Origin: Rhodohalobacter barkolensis
Lineage (GTDB): Bacteria > Bacteroidota > Rhodothermia > Balneolales > Balneolaceae
DNA length: 64,000 nucleotides
Assembly: GCF_002834295.1 (NCBI RefSeq)
Contig: NZ_PISP01000001.1
Coordinates: 682,001 to 746,000, forward strand
Direction of reading: 5' to 3'
The position numbers were made by a program, and so were the translations under genes. How positions within the stretch are numbered: position 1 is the stretch's first letter; every line of letters begins with the position of its first letter. The notes below the pieces were generated by a model. The model saw only the letters and a list, made by a program, of their open reading frames with translations, had not been told where the DNA came from and ran no database searches. Below are positions 10,323-20,119 of the stretch, piece after piece.

Positions 10323-10381
10323 TAGTATGAAATCTGCCTTGCCGCATTGAGTGGCCACATGGATGATCTATTCGGATAATT

Positions 10382-10418
10382 GGGATTTTTCCATTTCAAT
10401 GTTTAATGAAATAATCCC
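10382..10418 (+). other. Bipartite hairpin in the asnS leader
   Basis: GGGATT (10382-10387) pairs with AATCCC (10413-10418), and inside it ATTTCA (10393-10398) pairs with TGAAAT (10407-10412); a 5-nt bulge TTTCC separates the two stems on one side. There is no T-run after it, so it is not an obvious terminator for the M16 gene; it lies 70 bp before asnS and might act in its leader. Confidence 0.3.
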
Positions 10419-10488
10419 GATATTTCATCGATTGAAAAAATTAGGGTTCTAAATTTCTTTAAAACGTTTAAATAATTACACATCAGAC

Positions 10489-11985
10489 ATGACATATATC
10501 AAACAATTAGCTGATCATCAGGATGAAATTGTAACTCTAAAAGGCTGGGTTTATAACAGCAGAAGCAGTAAAGGATTACATTTTATAGAGTTAAGAGATG
10601 GTTCCGGTTTATGTCAATGCATCGTTTCGGTGGATGAAGTGGGTGAGGAAATTTTCGAAGAAGCCGGAAAACTGAAACAGGAAAGTTCTGTAGAAATTAC
10701 CGGTAAAGTTGTAAAGGATGATCGCAGTGTTGGTGGTTACGAAATTCATGCAACGGATGTCAATATTATTCAAATAGCAGAGAATTATCCGATTACACCT
10801 AAAGATCACGGCGTAGAATTTTTAATGGAAAATCGCCATCTCTGGTTGAGGAGTCAGCGCCAATGGGCTGCAATGCAAATTCGAAATACTATTCAATTTT
10901 CGATTCATCAGTTTTTCCAGAACGAAGGGTTTGTCAGAACGGATGCTCCTGTGTTCACCGGAAATGCTGCAGAAGGGACAACTACACTTTTTGAGACGGA
11001 CTACTTTGATGAGAAAGCTTATCTGACACAGTCCGGCCAGCTCTACGGTGAAGCGATGGCGATGGCACATGGAAAAATTTATACGTTTGGTCCCACGTTT
11101 AGAGCAGAGAAAAGCAAGACTCGTCGTCATCTGACCGAATTCTGGATGGTAGAACCGGAAATGGCGTTTTATGATCTGGATATGAATATGGATCTTGCTG
11201 AAAGTTTTATTCGGTTTATCGTGAAAAGCGTTCTGGATAAACATGAAAGTGAACTTGAGATATTAGAGCGTGATACCACGTTTCTCAAAAAAGCTGCATC
11301 AGAACCATTTAAGCGTATTTCTTACACAGAGGCTGTTGAGCAGCTGAAAAGCGATCAAACGAAAGAGTTACTCGATACCATGGAGAGTGATCGAAATGAA
11401 GAGTTAAGCTCAATCAAAAAGGAACTCGATGAGATCAAAAAGGAGCATGGTTCAGCCAAGAAGTGGAGAAAAGCTCAAATCGATCAACGTATTAAAGAAA
11501 TTCACCTGAGAATTGATCAGGTTGAAGAGGATCTAAGAAATATTCCGGTTTGGAAAAAATCTGCTGCTAATTTTGAATGGGGCAATGATTTTGGTGGTAG
11601 TGATGAAACGATTCTTACTATGCAGTATGATACGCCCATATTGGTGCACCGATATCCTGCAGAGGTAAAAGCATTTTATATGAAGCGAGATCCTGAGGAC
11701 GATAAACTGGCTTTGGCGCTCGATGTTCTTGCTCCTGAAGGATACGGTGAAATAGTAGGAGGGAGTCAGCGAGAAGAGGGTATAGACGTTTTAAAAGCAC
11801 GTATTGCCGAACATGGATTGCCGGAAGAGGTTTTTAGCTGGTATCTGGATCTTCGTAAGTATGGATCGGTACCACATTCAGGTTTTGGTTTGGGAATAGA
11901 ACGAACAGTAGCCTGGATATGCGGACTTTCTCATGTTAGAGAAACAATTCCGTTTCCAAGAATGCTGGGCAGACTTAGACCATAA
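10489..11985 (+). CDS. asnS: Asparagine--tRNA ligase with coiled-coil insertion
   Basis: Class II aminoacyl-tRNA synthetase charging tRNA-Asn. The N-terminal OB fold binds the anticodon ([20 protein letters not shown]); class II motif 2 is [20 protein letters not shown], and motif 3 is [15 protein letters not shown] near the C-terminus. The Asn-type core is complete ([20 protein letters not shown]). At 498 aa it is about 30 longer than E. coli AsnRS because of a charged, probably coiled-coil insertion around residues 286-360 ([20 protein letters not shown]), placed between YTEAVEQL and FEWGNDFG. AsnRS presence suggests the amidotransferase encoded by gatA serves mainly Gln-tRNA. Confidence 0.97.
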   Translation: MTYIKQLADHQDEIVTLKGWVYNSRSSKGLHFIELRDGSGLCQCIVSVDEVGEEIFEEAGKLKQESSVEITGKVVKDDRSVGGYEIHATDVNIIQIAENYPITPKDHGVEFLMENRHLWLRSQRQWAAMQIRNTIQFSIHQFFQNEGFVRTDAPVFTGNAAEGTTTLFETDYFDEKAYLTQSGQLYGEAMAMAHGKIYTFGPTFRAEKSKTRRHLTEFWMVEPEMAFYDLDMNMDLAESFIRFIVKSVLDKHESELEILERDTTFLKKAASEPFKRISYTEAVEQLKSDQTKELLDTMESDRNEELSSIKKELDEIKKEHGSAKKWRKAQIDQRIKEIHLRIDQVEEDLRNIPVWKKSAANFEWGNDFGGSDETILTMQYDTPILVHRYPAEVKAFYMKRDPEDDKLALALDVLAPEGYGEIVGGSQREEGIDVLKARIAEHGLPEEVFSWYLDLRKYGSVPHSGFGLGIERTVAWICGLSHVRETIPFPRMLGRLRP

Positions 11986-11999
11986 TTCTGCATCTCTAA

Positions 12000-12061
12000 C
12001 TGAACAGAGTTAAGATTTACCGCAGTGATGTACTTTCCTGCAAACCCTTTACTCTGTTCAG
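12000..12061. repeat. 11-bp perfect inverted repeat between asnS and the S9 peptidase gene
   Basis: CTGAACAGAGT at 12000-12010 and ACTCTGTTCAG at 12051-12061, separated by 40 nt. No T-run follows, so not a classical terminator. About one such pair is expected by chance in a window this size. Confidence 0.3.
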
Positions 12062-12138
12062 ATCTTACCATTCTTTAGCATAATTCATCAGCATTGTGTA
12101 ACCTTAAGGGTACTCACAATTAAGCCAAAAATTTACTG

Positions 12139-14130
12139 ATGATAAAACAACGCTCATTACTTCTCACCTTTCTAATTTCCATATTTCTTGTAAGTCTCAC
12201 ATTTGCTCAATCAGATAAACGACCCGTTGAGATTGATGACTATTTCAATTTAAAGAGTGTGGGCAGTCCGGTAATTAGCCCGGATGGTAAATGGATCGCA
12301 TATACTGTATCAGAAACGGATTTTGATGAAGGATCATCCGAAACAAGGATCTGGATGGTATCGACCGATGGTGGTGACCCTCTTCCTATGACTGCAAAAG
12401 GTACTTCTGCAGGAAATCCACAGTGGACTCCTGATGGAAAATATCTGACATTTTCTGCATCGCGGGATGAGAGTAAGAGCCAGGTCTGGAAGCTTGACAT
12501 GCGTGGAGGAGAAGCTCAACAGGTTACGGATATTGAACAGGGAATAAATGGATTTGAATGGAGCCCGGATGGTTCCCGAATGCTTTTAATGATACGTGAT
12601 GAAGATGAGAATGAATCTGAAGACCCGCAACCTTATGTAATTGATCGTCTTCAATTTAAAAGAGATTACGCAGGCTATTTAGATCGCAGAAGAGTACATA
12701 TTTATACATATACGCCGGGTGATACCACAGCTGTTCAACTCACATTTGGTGATTACGATCATTCATCTCCAACGTGGAGCCCGGATGGTTCAAAGATCGC
12801 ATTTGTAAGTAACAGGACCGAAGAGCCTGATGGTAATCAAAATAATAACATTTGGGTTGTAGATGCTGATCAAGGTGAAGAAGAAGGAGGATTAATTCAG
12901 GTGACCCAAAATGAGGGGAGTGATTCTTCTCCGGCCTGGAGCCCTAATGGACGTGATATCGTATATACCACAAGTGTAGAGCCTGAAAAAATTTGGTATG
13001 CAACGACACATCTCGCTATAACGAAAGCAGATGGAACCGGACCGGAAAGAGTCATAACAAGAGATTTGGATAGAAATGTAAGTTCTCCAAAATTCTCTGA
13101 TGATGGTAATCAGATTTGGTTTCTGTTCGAAGATGCAGGTGAAAGACAGCTTGTATCGGTGAATAGTAATGGAACAGGTTTTGAGCGCGTAATTACAGAT
13201 GATTTAAGCGTTCGTGATTTTGATATGGAAGGTAATCTAACGACAGTCCTTTTAGGTCGTTTTAATGAACCTCATGAAGTTTACAGCTACGATAGTGGTT
13301 CACTCAAACAGTTAACCCAAGCAAACAGAGACTATCTGGCTGAACTGGAATCCCCGGATGTTGAAGAAATTCGTTTTAACAGTGAAGATGGAACTGAAAT
13401 CCATGGTTTTTTAGTGAAGCCAATCGGATATGAAGAGGGGCAAACCTACCCAACTCTGTTATGGATTCACGGTGGGCCTGTTGCACAATTTGAACACAGC
13501 TACCGTTTTGAACCCCAGCTTTTTGCGGCTAAAGGTTACGCGGTTGTTATGGTTAATCCACGGGGATCATCTGGTTATGGACAGGAATTTTCTGAAATAC
13601 TGTTTGCCGATTGGGGAAATAAAGATTTTGAAGATGTAATGGCCGGTATAGATCATGTGATTGATCGGGGCATTGCAGATCCTGAACAGCTTGGAGTTGG
13701 CGGCTGGTCGTATGGCGGAATTCTTACCAATTATGTAATTACCCAAACGGATCGATTTAAAGGAGCCATCTCCGGTGCCAGTGAAACTCTTTACAGATCT
13801 CTCTACGGACACGATCACTACCAGCTTTACTGGGAATTGGAGTTGGGCTTACCTTGGGAAACACCGGAGAATTGGGAGCGAATTTCTCCTTTTAACGACG
13901 TAGCCAATGTTACAACACCCACACTCTGGATGGGGGGATCAGATGACTGGAATGTGCCGATTTTGAGTTCAGAACAGATGTATCAGGCTATGAAAAGACT
14001 TGGCATCGAAACGCAATTGGTTGTTTATCCGGGTGAGCATCATGGCATTCGAAATCCATCATTCCAAAAGGATCGTTTTGAACGCTACCTGGATTGGTTT
14101 GATCAATACGTGAGAGGAGAGTCAGACTAA
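12139..14130 (+). CDS. Secreted S9 family prolyl oligopeptidase / acylaminoacyl-peptidase-like
   Basis: Serine peptidase exported by a Sec signal peptide (KQRSLLLTFLISIFLVSLTF then AQ). Residues about 30-400 form a TolB/PD40-type beta-propeller with repeated 'SPDGxxI' blades (SPDGKWIAYTVSE, TPDGKYLTFSAS, SPDGSKIAFVSNR). The C-terminal alpha/beta hydrolase domain carries the catalytic triad: Ser in GGWSYGG (about 524), Asp in GGSDDWNVP (about 603) and His in PGEHHGIRNP (about 635). The 663-aa length fits S9C enzymes. Likely periplasmic or surface oligopeptide degradation; it stands alone in its transcription unit. Confidence 0.94.
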   Translation: MIKQRSLLLTFLISIFLVSLTFAQSDKRPVEIDDYFNLKSVGSPVISPDGKWIAYTVSETDFDEGSSETRIWMVSTDGGDPLPMTAKGTSAGNPQWTPDGKYLTFSASRDESKSQVWKLDMRGGEAQQVTDIEQGINGFEWSPDGSRMLLMIRDEDENESEDPQPYVIDRLQFKRDYAGYLDRRRVHIYTYTPGDTTAVQLTFGDYDHSSPTWSPDGSKIAFVSNRTEEPDGNQNNNIWVVDADQGEEEGGLIQVTQNEGSDSSPAWSPNGRDIVYTTSVEPEKIWYATTHLAITKADGTGPERVITRDLDRNVSSPKFSDDGNQIWFLFEDAGERQLVSVNSNGTGFERVITDDLSVRDFDMEGNLTTVLLGRFNEPHEVYSYDSGSLKQLTQANRDYLAELESPDVEEIRFNSEDGTEIHGFLVKPIGYEEGQTYPTLLWIHGGPVAQFEHSYRFEPQLFAAKGYAVVMVNPRGSSGYGQEFSEILFADWGNKDFEDVMAGIDHVIDRGIADPEQLGVGGWSYGGILTNYVITQTDRFKGAISGASETLYRSLYGHDHYQLYWELELGLPWETPENWERISPFNDVANVTTPTLWMGGSDDWNVPILSSEQMYQAMKRLGIETQLVVYPGEHHGIRNPSFQKDRFERYLDWFDQYVRGESD

Positions 14131-14349
14131 GTCTAAAAATTATATAAGTACGGGATTAAATGCCTGTTTGTAAATTCAGTCTCATCATTGGGGCTGTATT
14201 TACATTTGGTTTGTAGGACGGTTCAGAGACCTAATCTAAAGCATAAGTGACAAATGAAAAGAATTTGGTTTCTGATACAAATAGGACGTAAATATTTTTT
14301 ATCTTCAGGCTCTAATCAGACAAATTTAAAAACCTAAGTTTTATACCAT

Positions 14350-14574
14350 ATGGGTTCTATAGGCGGTTTTGAATGGGTATTAATTATCCTTGCAATTTTA
14401 CTTCTTTTTGGTGCTAAACGAATACCGGAACTGGCTCGTGGAATAGGTCAGGGCATTCAGGAATTTAGAAAGGCATCTGACGATATCAAGAAAGAGATCG
14501 ACAAAGGAAAAGATGACGTAAACAGTTCGGTTAAGGATAGCAGCGATACAGCAAAGGAAGAATCTAAAAAATAA
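14350..14574 (+). CDS. tatA: Sec-independent protein translocase protein TatA
   Basis: Pore-forming component of the twin-arginine translocase. The 74-aa product has the short periplasmic N-terminus (MGSIGGFEW), one membrane helix (VLIILAILLLF), the GAKRIPELARGIGQGIQEFR hinge/amphipathic helix and a charged, Lys/Asp/Ser-rich tail. TatA/E rather than TatB from length and the FGAKRIPELARG pattern. It ends 12 bp before gatA and is probably cotranscribed with it. tatC is not in the window. Confidence 0.95.
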   Translation: MGSIGGFEWVLIILAILLLFGAKRIPELARGIGQGIQEFRKASDDIKKEIDKGKDDVNSSVKDSSDTAKEESKK

Positions 14575-14586
14575 CGGCATTTCTCA

Positions 14587-16116
14587 ATGAAAAATCTGCT
14601 CTCGATTCAAGAGCAACTGAAATCCGGTGAATTAGAATTACCGGAACTTGCATCAACATATCTCGAAACAATTAAGTCCAAAAATCCTGAAATCAATGCA
14701 ATTGTTCATTTTGATGAGGATTCTGTTTTAAAACAGGCTTCCGATATCCAAAAGAAAATTGACTCCGGAAAGAGTGGTAATCTCGTAGGTGCAGTGGTTG
14801 GAGTAAAAGATGTGATCAGTGAAAAGGGTAAAAAGCTAACCTGCTCCAGCAAAATGCTCAATAACTTTGAAAGTGTATACGACGCTACTGTTATTGAAAA
14901 ATTGAAAAGGGAAGATGCTTTATTGATTGGCCGCTGTAACATGGATGAATTTGCCATGGGCTCGTCAAATGAGAATTCGTATCATGGTCCTGCTAAAAAT
15001 CCTCATGACACTTCCAAAGTGCCGGGTGGATCGAGCGGAGGAAGTGCTGCTGCGGTTGCTGCCGGAATGTGCAACGTCTCTTTGGGATCTGACACAGGCG
15101 GTTCTATTCGACAACCTGCCTCATACTGTGGCGTAGTAGGATTAAAACCAACCTATAGCAGAGTTTCCCGTCACGGACTGGTCGCTTTTGCTTCTTCTTT
15201 CGACTGTATCGGGCCATTTTCTAACAGTGTGGAAGATGCCGCTCTAATGCTCCAGAATATTGCAGGGAAAGATCCAATGGATAACTCATCTGCTGATGTG
15301 AAAGTTGAAAACTATTTGGATGCTGTTCAAAACGATTCCGGTAAACTCAAAATTGGTGTGCCGAAAGAGTATTTCGGTGATGGGCTGGATGATGAAATTC
15401 GAACGATGATAGAAGACCGTTTAAAAGGTCTTGAAAGCGAAGGAGCAGAACTGGTTCCCATCAATCTGCCACATACTAAATATGGAATTGCTACTTACTA
15501 TATTTTAGCAACGGCAGAAGCTTCAAGTAATCTTGCTCGTTATGATGGTGTTCGATATGGGCATCGAGCTGATTTTAAGACCATTGAAGAGGAGTTGGGT
15601 AAGGAGAAAGAAGCTATTGAAAAAGAGATTAAAATAGCTGTAGGTGCAGATAAAGAGGAGGCATTGGAGCGATTGACCAAACTGGACTCACCACTTTCCC
15701 GCCTTTATAAAAAATCGCGAACAGAAGGTTTTGGGAGTGAAGTTAAGCGCAGAATTATGCTGGGCACATATGTATTAAGTGCCGGTTATTATGACGCCTA
15801 CTATGCAAAAGCTCAAAAAGTGAGAAGGCTGATTAAACAAGATTTTGAAACTGCTTTTGAAAAAGTGGATGTCATTGTATCACCGACAGCACCTACAACT
15901 GCCTTTGATTTAGGTTCAAATCAAGATGATCCTGTTCAAATGTATCTGAATGATATTTATACAACCACGGCAAACCTTGCGGGAATTTGCGGGATCAGTG
16001 TGCCTGCTGGTGTACATTCAAACGGGTTGCCGGTAGGAGTACAGTTTCTGGGTAACAGTTTTAGAGAATCCGAGATACTGAGAGCGGGTCGGCGTATAGA
16101 GCGGTTAATCGGATAG
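14587..16116 (+). CDS. gatA: Asp-tRNA(Asn)/Glu-tRNA(Gln) amidotransferase subunit A
   Basis: Amidase subunit of GatCAB, which releases ammonia from glutamine to convert mischarged Glu-tRNA(Gln) (or Asp-tRNA(Asn)). Amidase-signature features are complete: catalytic Lys in VVGVKDVI (about 74), the [15 protein letters not shown] loop (about 145-160) and the Ser pair in [14 protein letters not shown] with the acyl-enzyme Ser near 173. The 509-aa length includes a charged insertion ([20 protein letters not shown]) not found in shorter GatA proteins. gatB and gatC are elsewhere. Confidence 0.96.
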   Translation: MKNLLSIQEQLKSGELELPELASTYLETIKSKNPEINAIVHFDEDSVLKQASDIQKKIDSGKSGNLVGAVVGVKDVISEKGKKLTCSSKMLNNFESVYDATVIEKLKREDALLIGRCNMDEFAMGSSNENSYHGPAKNPHDTSKVPGGSSGGSAAAVAAGMCNVSLGSDTGGSIRQPASYCGVVGLKPTYSRVSRHGLVAFASSFDCIGPFSNSVEDAALMLQNIAGKDPMDNSSADVKVENYLDAVQNDSGKLKIGVPKEYFGDGLDDEIRTMIEDRLKGLESEGAELVPINLPHTKYGIATYYILATAEASSNLARYDGVRYGHRADFKTIEEELGKEKEAIEKEIKIAVGADKEEALERLTKLDSPLSRLYKKSRTEGFGSEVKRRIMLGTYVLSAGYYDAYYAKAQKVRRLIKQDFETAFEKVDVIVSPTAPTTAFDLGSNQDDPVQMYLNDIYTTTANLAGICGISVPAGVHSNGLPVGVQFLGNSFRESEILRAGRRIERLIG

Positions 16117-16202
16117 TTAAGCGATTTCAATATCCGTAAACCGACTTTTTGTTTGAAGGGCAGATCCGATTTTAAAATCAACAAACTGAATCTTAAAGCG
16201 AT

Positions 16203-16979
16203 ATGTCAAATAACAGACTTTCTGGTAAGTGGATATTAATCACGGGTGCAACATCAGGTATTGGAAAAGCAACGGCTTACCAATTTGCGGGCGAAGGTGC
16301 TAACCTCTATTTAACAGGAAGAAGGGAAGATCGATTAATTTCCATTCGCGATGATATCCAGTCAAAGTTCAGTGTAGAAATCGAGATCTATTCTTTTGAC
16401 ATCCGCGATCGTGAAGCGTGCAAATCTTGTGTGGAATCCATAGAGGGTCCGATCGATATTCTGGTTAACAATGCCGGACTGGCATCAGGTAAGGATCCTG
16501 TTGATCAGGCAGATTTTGAAGATTGGGATAAAATGATTGATACCAATGTGAAAGGTCTGCTTTCAATGACCCGGTTTGTATCAGAGCGAATGAAAAAGAG
16601 TAACGAGGGTCACATTATCAATGTGGGATCTATTGCAGGTCATGAAGCATACGCGGGAGGTTCGGTATATTGCGGAACCAAACACGCCGTAAAAGCGATC
16701 ACCCAAGCGACGAAAATGGATTTACACGGTACCGGTATAAGAGTGAGTGCCGTTTCACCGGGATTGGTAGAAACAGAATTCAGTGAAGTTCGTTTTCACG
16801 GTGACAAAGAGGCAGCAGACAGTGTCTATTCTGATATAAACCCTTTAACTGCGGATGATATAGCTGAAATTATCATCTTTATGGCATCACGACCACCGCA
16901 TGTTAACATAATGGATACGATTGTGCTGCCAACGGATCAATCTTCTTCTACGATGGTACACAGATCTTCAAAAAAATGA
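16203..16979 (+). CDS. Short-chain dehydrogenase/reductase (YdfG-like)
   Basis: NAD(P)-dependent oxidoreductase of the classical SDR family. It has the TGxxxGxG cofactor motif (ITGATSGIGKATA, about 14-26), an Arg pair after strand 2 (LTGRREDR) suggesting NADP(H), NNAG (DILVNNAGLA), the catalytic Ser in INVGSIAGHEA and the YxxxK pair (YCGTKHAVKA). The ending resembles YdfG/3-hydroxy acid dehydrogenases (VSPGLVETEFSEVRFHGD; IIFMASRPPHVNI). Natural substrate is not deducible. Its stop overlaps the next gene's ATG (ATGA), so the two are translationally coupled. Confidence 0.92.
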   Translation: MSNNRLSGKWILITGATSGIGKATAYQFAGEGANLYLTGRREDRLISIRDDIQSKFSVEIEIYSFDIRDREACKSCVESIEGPIDILVNNAGLASGKDPVDQADFEDWDKMIDTNVKGLLSMTRFVSERMKKSNEGHIINVGSIAGHEAYAGGSVYCGTKHAVKAITQATKMDLHGTGIRVSAVSPGLVETEFSEVRFHGDKEAADSVYSDINPLTADDIAEIIIFMASRPPHVNIMDTIVLPTDQSSSTMVHRSSKK

Positions 16980-17947
16980 TGCGTCTTTTAGCAATTCTAC
17001 TATCGTTATTGATTTTTTATTCCTGTTCAGAAGAATCAACCGGATTGAAATTTAAAGATCAAGGCAGAGATGTTCCTCAATTTAAATCTGAAACTGCGTA
17101 TAAGTATGTAGAGGAACAGTTAGATTTCGGACCCCGTGTTCCCGGATCTGAAGCGCACCGCGATGCTGTAGAGTATTTCAGAGAACATTTTCAAGAAACT
17201 GCAGGTCAGCGATCAGTTTTTATTCAGCAATTTGAACAGGAGATCTATAATAAAAATCTTCCCTTCTACAATATTTTAGCTTCATTTGGTACAGAAAACT
17301 CGGATCGTATAGTATTGGCAGCACACTGGGACAGCAGACCCCGGGCCGACCGAGATTCGACAGATTCCGAAAATCCAATACTTGGTGCAGATGATGGAGC
17401 AAGCGGAGTGGCTGTTTTAATGGAACTGGCAAATATATTTGCTGAACATGATCTGCCCGTTGGAGTGGATATTATTCTTTTTGATGGAGAGGACTACGGA
17501 GAAGAGGGAGATCTGGCAAACTATTTTATAGGATCCAGATATTGGTCACAGAATCCTCCGGTTCCGGGTTATAATCCCCGATTTGGTATTCTTTTGGATA
17601 TGGTTGGAGGAGAAGGAGCTGTATTCCCAAAGGAGGGGCATTCGCTGGGATTTGCTCCGAAGCTGGTTGATGAAATTTGGACAATTGCTTCAGAAAAAGG
17701 ACACGATTCACTCTTTTTAGATGAACGCGGTGGCAGAGTTGCCGATGATCATGTTATCGTTGAACAGTATACCGGAATTCCAATGATCAATATTATCCAC
17801 CATCGTGTAAATGAATCCGGCACTATCGACTTCCCTCACTATTGGCATACTCACAGAGATAACATCGAAATCATCGATCAAAATGTTATGCAAGCTGTTG
17901 GAGATGTTTTACTTGAGTTGATCTACAATCGCATTCCAACAGAGTAA
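16976..17947 (+). CDS. M28 family lipoprotein, glutaminyl-peptide cyclotransferase-like
   Basis: Zinc-dependent peptidase-fold enzyme anchored as a lipoprotein: N-terminal hydrophobic helix ending in a lipobox with Cys (LIFYSC, about residue 17). Metal-site motifs fit the M28 glutaminyl cyclase branch: AAHWDSRPRADRD (first His/Asp), LGADDGASGVAVLMELA (bridging Asp), DGEDYGEEGD (Glu) and a C-terminal FPHYWHTHRDN with the last His. At 323 aa it matches bacterial QC-like proteins; the activity could be glutaminyl cyclase or aminopeptidase. The ATG overlaps the SDR stop by 4 bp. Confidence 0.88.
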   Translation: MMRLLAILLSLLIFYSCSEESTGLKFKDQGRDVPQFKSETAYKYVEEQLDFGPRVPGSEAHRDAVEYFREHFQETAGQRSVFIQQFEQEIYNKNLPFYNILASFGTENSDRIVLAAHWDSRPRADRDSTDSENPILGADDGASGVAVLMELANIFAEHDLPVGVDIILFDGEDYGEEGDLANYFIGSRYWSQNPPVPGYNPRFGILLDMVGGEGAVFPKEGHSLGFAPKLVDEIWTIASEKGHDSLFLDERGGRVADDHVIVEQYTGIPMINIIHHRVNESGTIDFPHYWHTHRDNIEIIDQNVMQAVGDVLLELIYNRIPTE

Positions 17948-17968
17948 AAAAATCTTTCGAAGGTTTTT
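17948..17968 (+). terminator. Weak intrinsic terminator after the M28 gene
   Basis: AAAAATCTT (17948-17956) pairs with AAGGTTTTT (17960-17968), one wobble, around a 3-nt loop TCG; the 3' arm itself supplies five T. The stem is A/T-rich and so of moderate strength. It starts at the M28 stop codon. Confidence 0.45.
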
Positions 17969-18027
17969 GTTCTTAACCCCGCACAAGCTCTGATTTCGCT
18001 TTTTACGATACCAGGATAATTTTACGT

Positions 18028-18591
18028 TTACTTTTTGAGAGGTCGTTTATTCTCAAAAGTATGACCATGCACGCTGATCTGCTTTAATTTCCAGAAGAGT
18101 TTACCAAATCCGCTTTTCGGTGCATTAAAATCAATGATAGCCTCAGATTTCCGTTCCATCATGTGATTTACATTTGCTTCATCTAAAAGGTCAAGAACAA
18201 AACCGTTACTGCTCTTTTCCAGTTTTCTAAGAAGATATTTCTCCTGTGGTGATGCGTATCTGCGAAATGAGTAAGTATTTCCTGTGTACTCACCACTCAG
18301 TACGTCACCGTTCATTAAATGAACAATTTGGTTATTCTTAAGTGTATCAAAGAGGTTATCCAATTTTTCGTAGGTCTCCTCTTCAACTGTTGAAATTACA
18401 TCTCTGAGATCAATCTCTTTAACGTTGGCAGAACTTTTCTTGATTTTCTGAACCAGATTCTTCTTTTCTCCAACATTTTTTCCGGCTAATATGATGAGTT
18501 TGCCCGCCGGGTTTGATGTAAATGAATTTAAAAGTTCATTGATCTGATTAGAACTGTGTGGAAGTCGATTATCCTGCTTTGAGCTATTCAT
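18028..18591 (-). CDS. Hypothetical protein, possibly a degenerate P-loop fold
   Basis: I do not recognise this 187-aa protein. It has no signal peptide or membrane helix. After a polar N-terminus, KLIILAGKNVGEKKNLVQKI (about 31-50) looks like a strand-loop-helix with a glycine-containing loop, recalling a P-loop but without an exact GxxxxGK[ST]; KEIDLRDVISTVEE and NQIVHLMNGDVLSG (Walker-B-like hydrophobic strand then Asp) strengthen a loose NTPase-like impression. The C-terminus is basic (FGKLFWKLKQISVHGHTF, ending RPLKK). It lies 64 bp downstream of the CoA-transferase on the same strand and may be cotranscribed. Confidence 0.75.
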   Translation of the reverse strand: MNSSKQDNRLPHSSNQINELLNSFTSNPAGKLIILAGKNVGEKKNLVQKIKKSSANVKEIDLRDVISTVEEETYEKLDNLFDTLKNNQIVHLMNGDVLSGEYTGNTYSFRRYASPQEKYLLRKLEKSSNGFVLDLLDEANVNHMMERKSEAIIDFNAPKSGFGKLFWKLKQISVHGHTFENKRPLKK

Positions 18592-18655
18592 GAATGATTT
18601 AATGAAATTATTTTTAAGAATCGAGATGTTTTAGAATCGATTGTAATATAATGAA

Positions 18656-19927
18656 TTATAGCGACTTGAAACGGTCGTGAGCAGCACGATCCAACATCTC
18701 ACGATGATCGGGATGTGCGATGTTAATTAATTCTGTGGCACGCTCTTTCATTCCTTTACCATATAAACTGGCTACTCCATATTCGGTAACCACATAATGA
18801 ACGTGAGCCCTGGTAGTTACTACGCCGGCACCTTGTTTAAGAAATGGAACAATGCGGTTTGCACCACGTTTTGTTGTAGAGGGAAGGGCAATAATCGGCT
18901 TACCTCTTTCAGACAAAGATGCACCTCGGATAAAATCCATCTGTCCGCCAACACCCGAGTATAGATAGGTACCAATAGAATCAGCACAAACTTGTCCGGT
19001 CAAATCTACTTCAATGGCACTGTTTACAGCCGTTACTTTTGGGTTTCTGCGTATTACAGCAGTATCATTCACATAAGCGCAATCGAGCATTGCCAAATTG
19101 GGATTATCATCCATAAAGTCATAAAGCTTTCTCGTTCCCACAGCAAAAGAGGAGACAATCCGGTTGGGGTGAATTTTTTTATTGCTGTTATTTATGACCC
19201 CGGATTCAACTAATGAAATTAAGCCATCTGAAAACATTTCAGTATGTACCCCAAGGTTTTTATGATTCTTCAATGCGGCTAACACCGCGTCGGGAATACT
19301 GCCAATCCCCATCTGAAGTGCAGCTCCATCTTCTATTAAACTGGCACAGTTTCGGCCTATTTTAAGCTCAACGTCAGAAAGATCGGCAGGAGCATGTTCA
19401 GGCAGCGGATCATCCACTTCAACACCAATATCAATCTCGTCCTGATGAATAATTCCATCACCATGCGTGCGCGGCATGTTCGGATTGATCTGAGCAATAA
19501 CAGTTGTTGCATTATTGACTGCGGCACGAGATGCATCAACAGAAACGCCCATAGAACAGAAACCGTGTTTGTCAGGCGGACTCACCTGAACCAATGCTAC
19601 ATCTAATTTAATGATACCCCGATTAAACAGATGAGGAACTTCACTTAAAAAAATTGGGATATAATCTGCGTAACCCTCTTTGATTGCATTCCGGACATTA
19701 CCTGCTACAAAAAAAGCTCTCGTATTAAAGGAGTCTTTAAAATCAGGGTGCACGTATGGAGCAGGACCTTCTGTATGCAGGTGATATATATTGACATCCC
19801 GTAACTCACTGTGCCGGTCAGTCATTGCCTTGATTAGTTGTAAGGGAGCTGCAGCTGCAGTATGTATATAAACTTTATCCTTTGATTGAATACTCTTAAC
19901 TGCCTCTTCTGATGGAAGATATTTCAT
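18656..19927 (-). CDS. Acetyl-CoA hydrolase/transferase family protein (4-hydroxybutyrate CoA-transferase-like)
   Basis: Class I CoA-transferase that moves CoA between acetyl-CoA and a short acid through a glutamyl-CoA intermediate. The 423-aa chain has the two-domain fold: HLHTEGPAPYVHPDF early on, then QVSPPDKHGFCSMGVSVDAS, GDGIIHQDEIDIGVEVDDP, IGSIPDAVLAALK, and the GVHTEMFSDGLISL segment that carries the conserved Glu; GVGGQMDFIRGA and the ending HVHYVVTEYGVASLYGKGM are family hallmarks. Length and motifs match the 4-hydroxybutyrate/butyrate CoA-transferase branch, but acetate:succinate specificity cannot be excluded. Confidence 0.9.
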   Translation of the reverse strand: MKYLPSEEAVKSIQSKDKVYIHTAAAAPLQLIKAMTDRHSELRDVNIYHLHTEGPAPYVHPDFKDSFNTRAFFVAGNVRNAIKEGYADYIPIFLSEVPHLFNRGIIKLDVALVQVSPPDKHGFCSMGVSVDASRAAVNNATTVIAQINPNMPRTHGDGIIHQDEIDIGVEVDDPLPEHAPADLSDVELKIGRNCASLIEDGAALQMGIGSIPDAVLAALKNHKNLGVHTEMFSDGLISLVESGVINNSNKKIHPNRIVSSFAVGTRKLYDFMDDNPNLAMLDCAYVNDTAVIRRNPKVTAVNSAIEVDLTGQVCADSIGTYLYSGVGGQMDFIRGASLSERGKPIIALPSTTKRGANRIVPFLKQGAGVVTTRAHVHYVVTEYGVASLYGKGMKERATELINIAHPDHREMLDRAAHDRFKSL

Positions 19928-20025
19928 GGTGTAATAGTTAGCTGATTTTTTATGAATATCACTCTGTATTTACAAGATAAGAACTCCTGAGTGGATAAGT
20001 AAAAAGAGAGTTTATGATCTGATAT

Positions 20026-20041
20026 TTTTTTTATAAAAAAA
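20026..20041. promoter_or_regulatory. 16-bp T7-AT-A7 palindrome in divergent promoter region
   Basis: Seven T, then A-T, then seven A form a perfect 16-bp palindrome midway between the divergent CoA-transferase and lipoprotein genes. Such tracts bend or stiffen DNA and can serve as UP elements; as RNA it could also act as a weak bidirectional terminator. Function unproven. Confidence 0.3.
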
Positions 20042-20119
20042 TGATAGACAAAGAACTTTTTTCTCGCTTAATAGAGTAGGTTAAGTTTGTTTTTTTTTAA
20101 AATTAAAATAATTACAGTC

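Noticed and set aside
19928-20119. Possible phase-variable homopolymer control of the lipoprotein gene
   Set aside because: A run of nine T precedes the gene (about 20090-20098), but it lies outside the coding frame chosen and strand-to-strand variation cannot be judged from one sequence.
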